Source: JANNMJ01 sp031426455
Lineage (GTDB): Bacteria > Bacteroidota > Bacteroidia > Cytophagales > Hymenobacteraceae
NCBI GenBank assembly: GCA_031426455.1
Contig: JANPLI010000211.1
Location: forward strand, 30,957 to 94,956
Reading direction: 5' to 3'
DNA length: 64,000 nt
The notes under the pieces are model-generated. The model was not told the origin of the DNA and searched no databases. It saw only the letters and a list, made by a program, of their open reading frames with translations. Position 1 is the stretch's first letter. The number at the start of each line of letters is the position of its first letter. This document shows positions 8,990 to 17,353 of the stretch, piece by piece. Made by a program: the position numbers and the translations under genes.

Positions 8990-9663
8990 TGCTGATTCTG
9001 GCGAGCTTGCTGACCGTTTTGCTAACATTAACGGCCCCTCCTGACACGTTTCATTTGCCGGGCGGGGCCGTTGTGCGGCTGGAAAAGATTAGCCTAGCCA
9101 CGTTTGAGGCCGCTCCGGTTACGCCTCAGTTGGCGGCTGCTACTGGTTTGGATTCGGTGGCAGTTACCCGGCGGGAGGCGCGTCGGCTGCAAGCCGCACC
9201 GCGCGTTTTGCGGCGCGGTTATACGCTGACGCTTCAGCCGCAGCGAGGTACTACCGTCAAACTGGTCAGTGCGCCCTTTAGCCACTGTAACACCACTTAC
9301 CTTTTTGCGGGCAGCTTGTCCGGGATTCGGCACTGGTTGGTAGAAACTTGGGTCGGTTGTGAGGCCGTCGTTTATCTGCTGATTGACCAGCGGACGGGTC
9401 AGAAAAGCGAGCTGATCGATTATCCGGTCGTTTCGGCTGACCGACGGCACATCGCGTGTGCCACAAACGACTTGCGGGGCATGTTCGATAATGGTTTAGA
9501 ACTGTGGCGGTTTTCGGCCAGGGGTACGCTTCAGAAGCAATGGTTTCGGGCTACGACGGACGGGATAGCAGCTATCCGCTGGGCTGATAATCAGACGATG
9601 CTGCTGAGAATGGCGAATGGCACCCGCGTGAGCTACCGCCGTTTACGACTTCCGGCCGAATGA
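8989..9663 (+). CDS. Unknown exported protein, coupled to the upstream gene
   Basis: A 224-residue protein beginning MLILASLLTVLLTLTAPPDT, a clear signal peptide with cleavage probable near residues 15-18. The mature part is beta-rich (YTLTLQPQRGTTVKLV, AIRWADNQTMLLRM) and has three Cys residues. A segment around DNGLELWRF resembles a beta-propeller blade, but it is too short for a whole propeller. It starts in the TAATG overlap with the preceding gene, so the two form a two-gene operon closed by the strong hairpin that follows the stop. The codon use is somewhat less GC-biased than in its neighbours, which may mean relaxed constraint or recent arrival. I cannot assign a function. Confidence 0.7.
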   Translation: MLILASLLTVLLTLTAPPDTFHLPGGAVVRLEKISLATFEAAPVTPQLAAATGLDSVAVTRREARRLQAAPRVLRRGYTLTLQPQRGTTVKLVSAPFSHCNTTYLFAGSLSGIRHWLVETWVGCEAVVYLLIDQRTGQKSELIDYPVVSADRRHIACATNDLRGMFDNGLELWRFSARGTLQKQWFRATTDGIAAIRWADNQTMLLRMANGTRVSYRRLRLPAE

Positions 9664-9664
9664 A

Positions 9665-9724
9665 AAAACGCCAAACCGGGCGCGCTTCCCTGCAACGAGG
9701 GAGGCGCGCCCGGTTTGGCGTTTT
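9665..9724. terminator. Bidirectional intrinsic terminator between convergent genes
   Basis: Arms of 27 bp (9665-9691 and 9698-9724) pair with a single G-U wobble around a 6-nt loop GCAACG. They begin AAAA and end TTTT, so either strand ends in a U-run. It separates the plus-strand two-gene operon from the convergent minus-strand T9SS gene. Confidence 0.9.
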
Positions 9725-9762
9725 AGCGAGTTCGCTTACGATGCCCGTGTGGGCCTCCGTTC

Positions 9763-12700
9763 CTACTGCTTCACGAAGCGCCGCGTGGCCGTGCCGACGC
9801 GCACCGTGTACACACCGGCCGGCAGCGCCCCGACGCGCACCACCACCGGAGCACCGGCCGTGGGCCGCGCCACCGTCAGCACGGCGCGGCCGAGGCCGTC
9901 GAATACGGTAACCGTTTCACCGGGCGCGTCGCCGCTGATCGTGAGCTGGTCGGTGGCTGGGTTGGGCCACAGCATCAGGGTGTTGGCCGGGGCGTCCGCG
10001 ATCAGGCCAGTCACGATTTCGATGTCATCCAGCGAACGGGGGATGATCTGATAGCCCGAATCGAAGGGCGCGGCGTTGTCGAACTGGCCGCCGATGCCGA
10101 CCAGATTGAACGGCTGCGTCGGCGCAGGCGAGCCGTACACATTGGTGCCCCGCACGATGCGTAGGGCGTAGGTAGCGGTACCGTTGGTGATATCGACGGT
10201 GAAGCCGGACCCCGCGTTGGTCCACTGCGTGGGGTCCACTACCGTGAACGGACCGCCCGTCAGGCGCGTGAGCAGCGACTCGCTCACTTCATCCAGCGTG
10301 GGCGTGGGCCGCGGCGCGGGCAGACGCTGGGCCACGGCGCGCGTCCGGAACGAGTCGATCACGATCTGGGTCAGGCCGTTGAACTGGCCCACGATGCCGA
10401 TGACTTCCAGCGAATCGCCCTGCGCAATGGTCTGGGTGCTGAGCGCCGCTGACCGGAACAGGCCAATGCCCTGGCCCGCGTCCTGGAGCGAGGTCTGATA
10501 CCCCGTCGTACGGATGTTCGGCCCCGTCACGATGCCGCGCACCCGCACGGCCTGGCCATTGAGCAAGGGTACGCCGTTGGCATCGTTGACGGTCACGGCC
10601 GCGATGGTGGTGAGCGGCGGCGTCAACGGGCCGGGGCCGGTGTCGTTGTCAGTGATGGTGAGCGTAAACGTGACGGTCGTGCCCAGTACGGCGCCGCCGG
10701 TGGGCGGCATAAGCATCAAGGTCACGGTTTCGGCCGGCTCCTGCTGCGTATCGTCGATGATGGTCAGCGCGGCGTTTTGGGTGGTGGTGCCGGGCGCGAA
10801 GGTCAGCGTCTGGGGGGCGAAGGTGTAGTCGGTGCCGGCCGTAGCGGTGCCGCCGGTCCCCATCACTTCCACCGTCACGGCGTTGGGGCCGGGGTTGGTC
10901 AGCGTCACCGGAATCTGCACGGTGCCAGCATTTTCGGCGACGGTCTGGGCCGCGCCGGCAAACTGCACCCGGCTGGTGTCGTTGTCCTGAATGGTGAGCG
11001 TGAAGCGTTCCGCCGTACCGGTCAGCGCCAGGAGTACGGTTTCGGGGCCTTCCACAGCGGCGTCATCCAGCAGCGCGAGCGTGGCTACCTGCGCCGTGGT
11101 ATCCCCGATAGGGAAGACCAGCGTCTGGGGTGCGAACGTGTAGTCGGTGCCGGCCGTGGCCGTGCCGGGCGGGGTGTCGAGCGTCAGTTGGACGCTGACG
11201 GCGGCCGTATCGACGGGGGCCGTCAGCCCGACGGGAATGGAGACGGTACCCGCGCTTTCGGTCACCGTCCGGGCCGTCTGCCGGAAGCGGATGCGGGCGG
11301 TATCGTTGTCCAGGATGCGGAGCGTGTAGCTGCTCAGCAGGCCCACCTGCGCGCCCGCCGAGGCGCTGTCGAGGAGCAGGACGATGGTTTCGGTGCGCTC
11401 CACGCGGTTGTCGTCGAGCAGCGTCAGGACCGCGTTCTGGGTGGTGGCGGCGCCCGCCGGGAAGGTCAGCGTCTGCGCGGCAAAGGTGTAGTCGAGGCCC
11501 GCCGTGGCCGTGCCGGGCGCTCCGGCCCGCTTCACGCGCACGGTGAAAGGCTGCGTCAGGCTGGGGTTGACGATCGTCACCGGCACGTTCAGCGTAACGG
11601 CGCCTTCGGTGACGGTGCGACTGGCTGCGCCGAACGCCAGGTTGGCGATCAGCGTCGTGTCGTTGTCCTGAATGGTGAAGCCCACCGAACCGGCGCTGAC
11701 GACGGCCCCCGTGCTGGCGCTGTCGAGGAGCAGCAGCACGGTTTCGTCCGGCTCGTCGGTGGCGTCGTCCAGCACGGTCAGCGTGGCGAACTGACGGGCG
11801 GTATCGCCCGCCGCGAAGGTCAGCGTCTGCCGGGTAAAGGTGTAGTCGGCGCCGGGCGTGGCGGTGCCGGCGGGTGTGGCCAGACGCACCGTCGCCTGGG
11901 TAGCCTGGGTGGCGCTCGCGTTGCGCAGGGTCACTGGAATCCGGACCGTGCCGGCGCTTTCGGCTACCCGGGCGGGCACCGGTCCGAAGGCCAGCACCGG
12001 GATGGGCACAATGGTGGTGTCGTTGTCGCGGATGCTGAGCGTGAACCCGTTCAGCCGAAGCATGACGCCTGTCGAGGGGTTACGCAGCGTCAGGACGACG
12101 GTCTCGGTGTTTTCGTCCACCACGTCGTCCACCACCGTCAGCGCCACTTGCTGGGTGGCCGTGTCGCCGGGCGCGAAGGTGAGCGTCCGGGCAGCGAAGG
12201 TGTAGTCGGTGCCCGCCGTGGCGGTGCCGGAAACCGCGGCCAGGGCCACTTCCACGACGGTGGCAAGCGTCGGGCTGGGGTTGCGTAGCCGTACCGGCAC
12301 CTGAATGGTACCGGCGCTTTCGGCCACCGAGCGGGCCACGCTCCCGAAGCCGACGCGGATGGTGTCGTTGTCGGTGATATTGAGCGTGAAGGCCGGGCCG
12401 TCCAGACGGGCGCCCGTGCTGGCGCCGCTCAGTTGCAGACGTACGGTTTCGGGGCCTTCCGTCAGCACGTCCTCCAGCACCACGAGCGTAGCGGTGCGGG
12501 TCGTGGTGTCGCCGGCGGGGAAGGTGAGGGTCTGGGCGGCAAACGTGTAGTCGGCGCCGGTCGTGGCCGTGCCCGTTGGTGTGGCGAGGGCCACCGTCAC
12601 GGTCGTGGGCTGCGTCGCGCTGGGGTTGCGCAGCCGCACCGGCACCAGAACGGTGCCCGCGTTTTCGGCCACGGTGCGGGCCACGGCACCGAAGCGGAGC

Positions 12701-14988
12701 GTGGTGGTGTCGTTATCGGTGAGGTTGAGCGTGAAGGCCGTGCCGTCGAGGCGGGCGCCCGCGCTGGCGCCGCTCAGTTGGAGGCGCACGGTTTCGGGGC
12801 CTTCCATTAGCACGTCCTCCAACACTACAAGCGTAGCGGTGCGGGTCGTGGTGTCGCCGGCGGGGAAGGTGAGGGTTTGGGCGGCAAAGGTGTAGTCGGC
12901 GCCGGCCGTGGCCGTGCCCGCTGGCGTGGCGAGGGCCACCGTCACGGTCGTAGGCTGCGTCGCGCTGGGGTTGCGCAGCCGCACCGGCACCAGAACGGAA
13001 CCCGCGTTTTCGGCCACGGTGCGGGCTACCGTGCCGAAGCGGAGCGTAGTGGTGTCGTTAGCGAGGATATCGAGAACGAACGTCGTGGTGTCAGCGGTGC
13101 CGCCGGTCACGTTGGTTAGCGTCAGGCGCACGGTTTCAGCGGGTTCGGCGAAAAAGTCGTTCAGCACCGTGAGTGTGGCGTTTTGCGCCGACGCAGACCC
13201 CGCGGGGAAGGTCAGCGTCTGGGTCGCGAACGTGTAGTCGGCGCCCGCCGTGGCCGTGCCGGGGCGCGTGGCCAGCGTCACCTGCACGGTGGTGGCCGTG
13301 GTGGTGCTGGGGTTGGTGATGCTGACGGGCACCTGAATCGTGCCCGCGGTTTCGGCCACGGTGCGGGTGACGGGACTGAATTGCACAGCCGGCACAGGCA
13401 CGCCGACGAGCTGAATATCGGCCAGCGAGCGGGGCAGAATCTGGTAGTCGCCCAGCAGGGGGGTGGTCACGTCGAACTGCCCACCGGTACCCACCAGCCG
13501 GAAGGGCAACGTGGGCGGCGCGGTGCCGAAAAGGTTGGTATTATTCACGATCCGCATCGCGTAAGTGCGGGTGCCGTCCGTCACATCGACGTTGAAACCC
13601 GACCCGGTATTCGTCCACTGCGTGGCGTCCACCAGCGTCAGCGGACCGTTGATCTGCACCAACTCCGACTCCGTGGTTTCGTCCAGCACGGTCACCACGC
13701 GGGGCGTCACCAGGGGCTGATTCTGCGCCAGTAGCAGAAACGTGTCGGGGATGATTTCGGTCAGCCCCCGGAAGTGCGTCATCAGGCCGGAGACCTCCAC
13801 AGAATCGCCCAGGGTCAGCTCCTGGCCGTTGTTGATGAATCGGGTCTTGAAGACCGTCACGCCGCCGGTACGGTCCACCAGCACCAGGTTATAGCCGGCG
13901 GTGCGGGTGTTGGGCGAGGTCACGGTGCCGCGCAGCCGCACGGTGGTATTCATCGAAGTGGGTACGCCCTGGGCGTCGTTCACGGTCACCGAAGCGATAG
14001 TGCGCAGCGGCGGGCCGTCGTTGTCGTCGATGGTGATCGTCGTGGCGGCTGGCGACCCCAGCAGCGCGCCCGTGGACGGGTTGCGCAGCTCCAGCACCAC
14101 CGTCTCGAAGCCTTCGGACTGGTTGTCGTCCAGGATCGTGAGCGGCACGTTCTGCGGCGCGCTGCTGCCCGCCGGAAACGTCAGCGTCCGCGGCGTGAAG
14201 GTGTAGTCGGTGCCCGCCGTGGCAGTGCCGGGCGCGGTGGCCAGACCCACCAGCACGGTGGTGGCCGCGGTGGCGCTGGGATTGGTCAGGGTCACAGGCA
14301 CCTGAATCAGGCCTGCGCTTTCGACCACCGTGCGGCTGGCCGTGCTGAAGCTGAGCGTCGGCACGATGGCGCCGCCCGTCAGGACGCGGCCCACGAGACG
14401 CACATCGTCGAGGCGCCAGGTGCCCGTGGTGGCTGCCGCGCCGTAGCCGTAAAAGCGGAACTCCACGGTGCGCAACCCACTGAAAGTGGCGTTCAGTCCC
14501 AGCTTGGCGGGGCGGATATTAGTGTCGTTGGGTACCCGCACGGTGGTCAGCGCGGTCGCGTAGCTATTTACCGACGAGCGTACCTGGTACTTCCGGATGC
14601 CTGCCCCGGAGCGCCGTTCGGTGAACGTCAGCGAGTCGAGGTTGAGCTGAAAGCCGCTCGCGGCCGTCACCCGGAAGGCGAAGTATTGCGCCGTGTCCAG
14701 GGCCACGGAATCCAGCGTAAAACCCGTGGCAGCGAAGCGGTTGGCCGAAGCCGAGGGCGTCACGCCGGTGCCGCGCCGCATCGGACTGAAAGTCGCGTTG
14801 GTGGGCTGGGCATCGACGGGAAACGTGACCTCATTCCCGGCCGCGCCGGTGAAGGTGTACGTGCCAATCACGCCCTGCGCACGGGCGGCGGGCGGTGGTG
14901 CCAGACTCAGCAGACCGACCATCAGCAGGCTGAGCAGCAGGAAGTTCCAGCGGGCAATAAAAGTGGGCGAAGGGTTAATATTCCGCAT
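9763..14988 (-). CDS. Secreted Calx-beta repeat protein with T9SS sorting domain
   Basis: A 1741-residue cargo protein. The ATG at 14988 is chosen because it opens a signal peptide (MRNINPSPTF ... LLMVGLLSLAPPPAARA-Q); a 28-codon open extension upstream lacks one. A beta-rich N-terminal domain runs to about residue 205. Nine Calx-beta domains follow, each about 112 residues with a TVAENAGTV opening, GTATAGADYTFA and a closing DNDT. One domain precedes, and eight follow, a 200-residue module at about 330-530. That module recurs at about 1460-1660 (shared QWTN-GSGF-VD and TYALRIV segments) and resembles the OB-like lamin-tail-associated domains of Bacteroidota. The last 80 residues (LWPNPATDQLTI ... 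GVYTVRV) are a T9SS type A domain. Calx-beta domains usually bind calcium through acidic loops, so calcium-stabilised adhesion is likely but inferred. Confidence 0.92.
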   Translation of the reverse strand: MRNINPSPTFIARWNFLLLSLLMVGLLSLAPPPAARAQGVIGTYTFTGAAGNEVTFPVDAQPTNATFSPMRRGTGVTPSASANRFAATGFTLDSVALDTAQYFAFRVTAASGFQLNLDSLTFTERRSGAGIRKYQVRSSVNSYATALTTVRVPNDTNIRPAKLGLNATFSGLRTVEFRFYGYGAAATTGTWRLDDVRLVGRVLTGGAIVPTLSFSTASRTVVESAGLIQVPVTLTNPSATAATTVLVGLATAPGTATAGTDYTFTPRTLTFPAGSSAPQNVPLTILDDNQSEGFETVVLELRNPSTGALLGSPAATTITIDDNDGPPLRTIASVTVNDAQGVPTSMNTTVRLRGTVTSPNTRTAGYNLVLVDRTGGVTVFKTRFINNGQELTLGDSVEVSGLMTHFRGLTEIIPDTFLLLAQNQPLVTPRVVTVLDETTESELVQINGPLTLVDATQWTNTGSGFNVDVTDGTRTYAMRIVNNTNLFGTAPPTLPFRLVGTGGQFDVTTPLLGDYQILPRSLADIQLVGVPVPAVQFSPVTRTVAETAGTIQVPVSITNPSTTTATTVQVTLATRPGTATAGADYTFATQTLTFPAGSASAQNATLTVLNDFFAEPAETVRLTLTNVTGGTADTTTFVLDILANDTTTLRFGTVARTVAENAGSVLVPVRLRNPSATQPTTVTVALATPAGTATAGADYTFAAQTLTFPAGDTTTRTATLVVLEDVLMEGPETVRLQLSGASAGARLDGTAFTLNLTDNDTTTLRFGAVARTVAENAGTVLVPVRLRNPSATQPTTVTVALATPTGTATTGADYTFAAQTLTFPAGDTTTRTATLVVLEDVLTEGPETVRLQLSGASTGARLDGPAFTLNITDNDTIRVGFGSVARSVAESAGTIQVPVRLRNPSPTLATVVEVALAAVSGTATAGTDYTFAARTLTFAPGDTATQQVALTVVDDVVDENTETVVLTLRNPSTGVMLRLNGFTLSIRDNDTTIVPIPVLAFGPVPARVAESAGTVRIPVTLRNASATQATQATVRLATPAGTATPGADYTFTRQTLTFAAGDTARQFATLTVLDDATDEPDETVLLLLDSASTGAVVSAGSVGFTIQDNDTTLIANLAFGAASRTVTEGAVTLNVPVTIVNPSLTQPFTVRVKRAGAPGTATAGLDYTFAAQTLTFPAGAATTQNAVLTLLDDNRVERTETIVLLLDSASAGAQVGLLSSYTLRILDNDTARIRFRQTARTVTESAGTVSIPVGLTAPVDTAAVSVQLTLDTPPGTATAGTDYTFAPQTLVFPIGDTTAQVATLALLDDAAVEGPETVLLALTGTAERFTLTIQDNDTSRVQFAGAAQTVAENAGTVQIPVTLTNPGPNAVTVEVMGTGGTATAGTDYTFAPQTLTFAPGTTTQNAALTIIDDTQQEPAETVTLMLMPPTGGAVLGTTVTFTLTITDNDTGPGPLTPPLTTIAAVTVNDANGVPLLNGQAVRVRGIVTGPNIRTTGYQTSLQDAGQGIGLFRSAALSTQTIAQGDSLEVIGIVGQFNGLTQIVIDSFRTRAVAQRLPAPRPTPTLDEVSESLLTRLTGGPFTVVDPTQWTNAGSGFTVDITNGTATYALRIVRGTNVYGSPAPTQPFNLVGIGGQFDNAAPFDSGYQIIPRSLDDIEIVTGLIADAPANTLMLWPNPATDQLTISGDAPGETVTVFDGLGRAVLTVARPTAGAPVVVRVGALPAGVYTVRVGTATRRFVKQ
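12362..13051 (-). repeat. 345-bp tandem duplication of one Calx-beta domain
   Basis: The segments 12362-12706 and 12707-13051 are adjacent copies with a 345-bp period (115 codons) and only scattered substitutions, giving roughly 90% identity by eye. They encode the third and fourth Calx-beta domains, far closer to each other than to the other seven, which points to a recent in-frame duplication or gene conversion. Confidence 0.85.
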
Positions 14989-15176
14989 CGGCAGGAGGGG
15001 AGGGGAGAAATGAAAACACAGGTGGCCGCGCCGAAGCGCTAGCCGGACAGCAAAGATGCCGCCGGGGGCCAACTGGTGCGGCGACGGCGGTGGTAATCAA
15101 AAGAAAACATTGGCGTCGAAGCCGCCAGGGCGGCGGTGGGGCAGCGGAAAAAAATCGTCAAAAAAACGCCGAACCC

Positions 15177-15206
15177 TTGCGCGGATGGTTGCCGCCCGTA
15201 CCTTTG
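15177..15206 (+). promoter_or_regulatory. Putative promoter of the methionine operon
   Basis: TTG at 15177-15179, a 19-nt gap, and TACCTTTG at 15199-15206 match the Bacteroidota -33/-7 arrangement. Transcription would begin near 15212, about 50 nt before the riboswitch aptamer. Confidence 0.6.
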
Positions 15207-15262
15207 CCCCCGCCAACCCCCATTTCCTCTGCTGACGGCAGGGCGCGGGGCAGGCAGGTTTT

Positions 15263-15372
15263 TTATACAGAAGCGGCGAGAGAACAGGCTCCCTGACCCG
15301 CTGGCAACCTCCTCCCCGGAAAGGTGCCACATCCTGCCCGCCTCGGCTTCGGCCCGGTGCGGGAGAGATAAT
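15263..15372 (+). ncRNA. SAM-I-type riboswitch aptamer
   Basis: The core reads GCGGCGAGAGAACAGGCTCC, then TGACCCGCTGGCAACC, then a variable arm and AAGGTGCCACATCCTGCCC. This order (purine-rich block, CTGACCC, GGCAACC, GGTGCCACATCCT) is the SAM-I signature as it appears ahead of methionine genes in Bacteroidota. The flanks TTAT (15263-15266) and ATAA (15368-15371) can pair as P1. Binding of S-adenosylmethionine would be expected to lower expression of the downstream met operon. The call is by motif, not by covariance model. Confidence 0.85.
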
Positions 15373-15414
15373 GCTTGCGCTATGGCTGCTTTTCTGCTGA
15401 CCGGTTTTCTGTTG

Positions 15415-15466
15415 CCCACCTCCCCGGCCCCCGTCTCCGCTGACGGCGCCCGTGCGGTGGGTTTTT
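15415..15466 (+). terminator. Possible riboswitch-controlled terminator
   Basis: CCCACC (15415-15420) and GGTGGG (15456-15461) can pair, with an inner CCGT/ACGG stem, and are followed at once by TTTTT (15462-15466). It begins about 43 nt after the aptamer, the right place for an expression platform. I did not find an obvious competing anti-terminator strand. Confidence 0.5.
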
Positions 15467-15507
15467 GCGTTTTGGCCGCGCCTGAATATGCCGCTGCCAC
15501 GGTCCGA

Positions 15508-15546
15508 ATGCGGGGCTGTCGTCGCACCTGTTGTTGCTGTTGCTAG
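15508..15546 (+). CDS. Poly-cysteine leader peptide (12 codons)
   Basis: An ATG at 15508 opens the reading frame MRGCRRTCCCCC, closed by TAG at 15544-15546. Six of twelve codons are Cys, including five in a row, mixing TGT and TGC. This composition is far from chance and resembles the poly-Cys upstream reading frames that act as cysteine-responsive attenuators in mycobacteria. It lies after the SAM riboswitch and its terminator-like hairpin and 366 nt before the sulfhydrylase start codon. If translated, slow decoding when Cys-tRNA is scarce could alter leader folding or Rho access. No known family covers it here. A longer open frame upstream in phase runs through the aptamer and is not considered coding. 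Confidence 0.6.
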   Translation: MRGCRRTCCCCC

Positions 15547-15912
15547 CCTAGCCAGCCCCCCTTCCTTCTTTTCCTGGTGACGCGCCCGCGCGACTTCGTG
15601 CCCTTTCGGGGCCGATGCGCTGGCTGCCCTGCGGTCCGCCGTTCGGTTTCGATGCGTCCGGCGTCCGAAATGCGGCGTTTCCCCGCCACCGTTCGCGCCG
15701 CCCGATTGGTGGGGCAGTATGCAGCCCCCGCTTTTAAGCGCCGCTCGAAAGCGCTGATAATTAAGTCCTCCCGTGTGCGAGGCAATAGCGCTGGCCATCG
15801 GTCGGCGCGCGGTCAGCGAGGCCGTCGTGTTGAATATCCCGCGGCTGCACCCTTGTTTTTCCGGTTTTCTCCCCATCTCCATCCACCCGTTCACTTTTCA
15901 TTTTTTAGTCCA
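15547..15912 (+). other. Remaining leader of the met operon, no gene seen
   Basis: This 366-nt stretch is GC-rich with several potential hairpins, for example AGCGC/GCGCT around 15738-15754. It ends in a pyrimidine- and T-rich run just before the start codon. An open frame continues through it in phase with the downstream gene but shows no protein-like composition. I see no second TAnnTTTG promoter on the plus strand. Confidence 0.4.
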
Positions 15913-17259
15913 ATGTCTGCCATTCAGAACCTCCATTTCGATACGCTGCAACTCCACGCCGGACAGCAGCCCGACCCCACCACCGGCTCGCGCGCGGTGC
16001 CGATTTATCAGACGACGTCTTACGTTTTCAAAAGCGCTGAACACGGGGCCAACCTGTTTGCGCTGAAGGAGTTCGGTAATATCTACACCCGCCTGATGAA
16101 CCCCACGACCGACGTGTTCGAGCAGCGCGTGGCGGCGCTCGAAGGCGGCGTGGCGGCGCTGGCCACGGCCTCCGGGCAGGCGGCGCAGTTCATCGCACTC
16201 AACAATATCCTCCAGGCCGGCGACAACTTCGTCACCACGCCCTACCTCTACGGTGGCACTTACAACCAGTTTAAGGTAGCTTTCAAGCGGTTGGGCATCG
16301 AAGTGCGCTTCGCGGAAGGCGACGACCCGGCTTCGTTCGAGCGCCTGATCGATGGCAATACGAAGGCGCTCTACCTCGAAACCATCGGCAATCCGCGCTT
16401 CAACATTCCGGACTTTGAGGCCATTGCCGACGTGGCCCGCCGCCACGACTTGCCGCTGGTGGTCGATAACACGTTCGGCGCGGCCGGCTACCTTTTCCGG
16501 CCCCTCGAACACGGCGCGCACATCGTGGTGGCATCGGCTACGAAATGGATTGGCGGGCACGGCACCAGCATCGGCGGCGTGATTGTGGACGGCGGCACTT
16601 ACGACTTCGGCAACGGCAAATTCCCGCAGTTCACCGAGCCGAGCGAAGGCTACCACGGCCTGATTTTCAACGACGTATTCGGCAAGGGCGGGCCGTTCGG
16701 CAATATCGCCTTCATCATCCGGGCGCGGGTGGAAGGGCTGCGCGACTTTGGCCCCTCGCAGAGTCCGTTCAACGCGTTCCTGTTGCTGCAAGGGCTGGAA
16801 ACGCTGTCGTTGCGCGTGGACCGCACCGTGCAGAACGCGCAGCGCCTGGCCGAGTGGCTCGAAGCGCACCCGCAGGTGGCGAAGGTCAATTACCCCGGCC
16901 TGGCCAGTTCGCCCTACCACCCGTTGGCGCGCAAATACCTGAAGCGCGGCTTCGGCGGGGTGTTGAGCTTCGAGCTGCGCGGGACGCAGGAAACCGCCAC
17001 CCAGTTCGTGGATAACCTCAAGCTGGTCAGTCATCTGGCAAACGTGGGCGACGCCAAGACGCTCATCATCCAGCCGTCGGCCACCACCCACCAGCAGCTT
17101 TCGGCGGCGGAGCAGCGGGCGTCCGGCGTCACGCCTACCTTGCTGCGCCTGTCCGTCGGGCTGGAGTATATCGACGATATCCGCGTCGACCTGGAGGCCG
17201 CCTTTGCCGCCGTACTGACCGCCGAAACCGCGCCAGTGGAGGTCGAGGCGTTCGCCTGA
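15913..17259 (+). CDS. metY: O-acetylhomoserine aminocarboxypropyltransferase (sulfhydrylase)
   Basis: A 448-residue PLP enzyme of the Cys/Met metabolism family, the usual length for MetY. It converts O-acetylhomoserine and sulfide to homocysteine and acetate in the cytosol. Motifs include QTTSYVFKSAEHG, YTRLMNPTTDVFEQRVAALE, ASGQAAQF, ETIGNPRFNIPDFEAIADVA, VVDNTF and SATKWIGGHGTSIGG, where the Lys near residue 211 would hold PLP. Long variable loops such as KFPQFTEPSEGYHGLIF are typical of MetY rather than of cystathionine synthases. The ATG at 15913 (MSAIQNLHFDT) fits the family N-terminus. It is the first gene after the SAM riboswitch and poly-Cys leader and is followed by metX and hom on the same strand. 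Confidence 0.93.
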   Translation: MSAIQNLHFDTLQLHAGQQPDPTTGSRAVPIYQTTSYVFKSAEHGANLFALKEFGNIYTRLMNPTTDVFEQRVAALEGGVAALATASGQAAQFIALNNILQAGDNFVTTPYLYGGTYNQFKVAFKRLGIEVRFAEGDDPASFERLIDGNTKALYLETIGNPRFNIPDFEAIADVARRHDLPLVVDNTFGAAGYLFRPLEHGAHIVVASATKWIGGHGTSIGGVIVDGGTYDFGNGKFPQFTEPSEGYHGLIFNDVFGKGGPFGNIAFIIRARVEGLRDFGPSQSPFNAFLLLQGLETLSLRVDRTVQNAQRLAEWLEAHPQVAKVNYPGLASSPYHPLARKYLKRGFGGVLSFELRGTQETATQFVDNLKLVSHLANVGDAKTLIIQPSATTHQQLSAAEQRASGVTPTLLRLSVGLEYIDDIRVDLEAAFAAVLTAETAPVEVEAFA

Positions 17260-17290
17260 GCCGAACGCGCGCCCCTGCCTGGTTTCTGTC

Positions 17291-17324
17291 CAGCTCCCCC
17301 TCCCGCTTTGGGGCGGGGGAGCTG
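17291..17324. repeat. GC-rich palindromic repeat between metY and metX
   Basis: The 34-nt sequence runs from CAGCTCCCCC to GGGGGAGCTG around a TTTGG loop and folds into a strong hairpin. Positions 17293-17313 (GCTCCCCCTCCCGCTTTGGG plus G) reappear, reverse-complemented, at 57319-57339 inside the Dna2-like gene, so it belongs to a dispersed family. It may attenuate or stabilise the mRNA between metY and metX. Confidence 0.75.
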
Positions 17325-17353
17325 TGGGCGAGCGTACCAAATATCACCTCCCA

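Noticed and set aside
10777..12288. A 503-codon plus-strand frame opposite the Calx-beta gene
   Set aside because: Its repeats mirror the Calx-beta repeats in the antisense phase; no start context or domain is visible.
15136..15546. A 136-codon plus-strand frame ending in the poly-Cys codons
   Set aside because: It runs through the riboswitch aptamer and the promoter-proximal leader; only the last 12 codons have a meaningful composition.
15543..15785. An 80-codon basic minus-strand frame in the met leader
   Set aside because: No promoter, atypical Arg-rich composition and overlap with the poly-Cys reading frame region; no family recognised.
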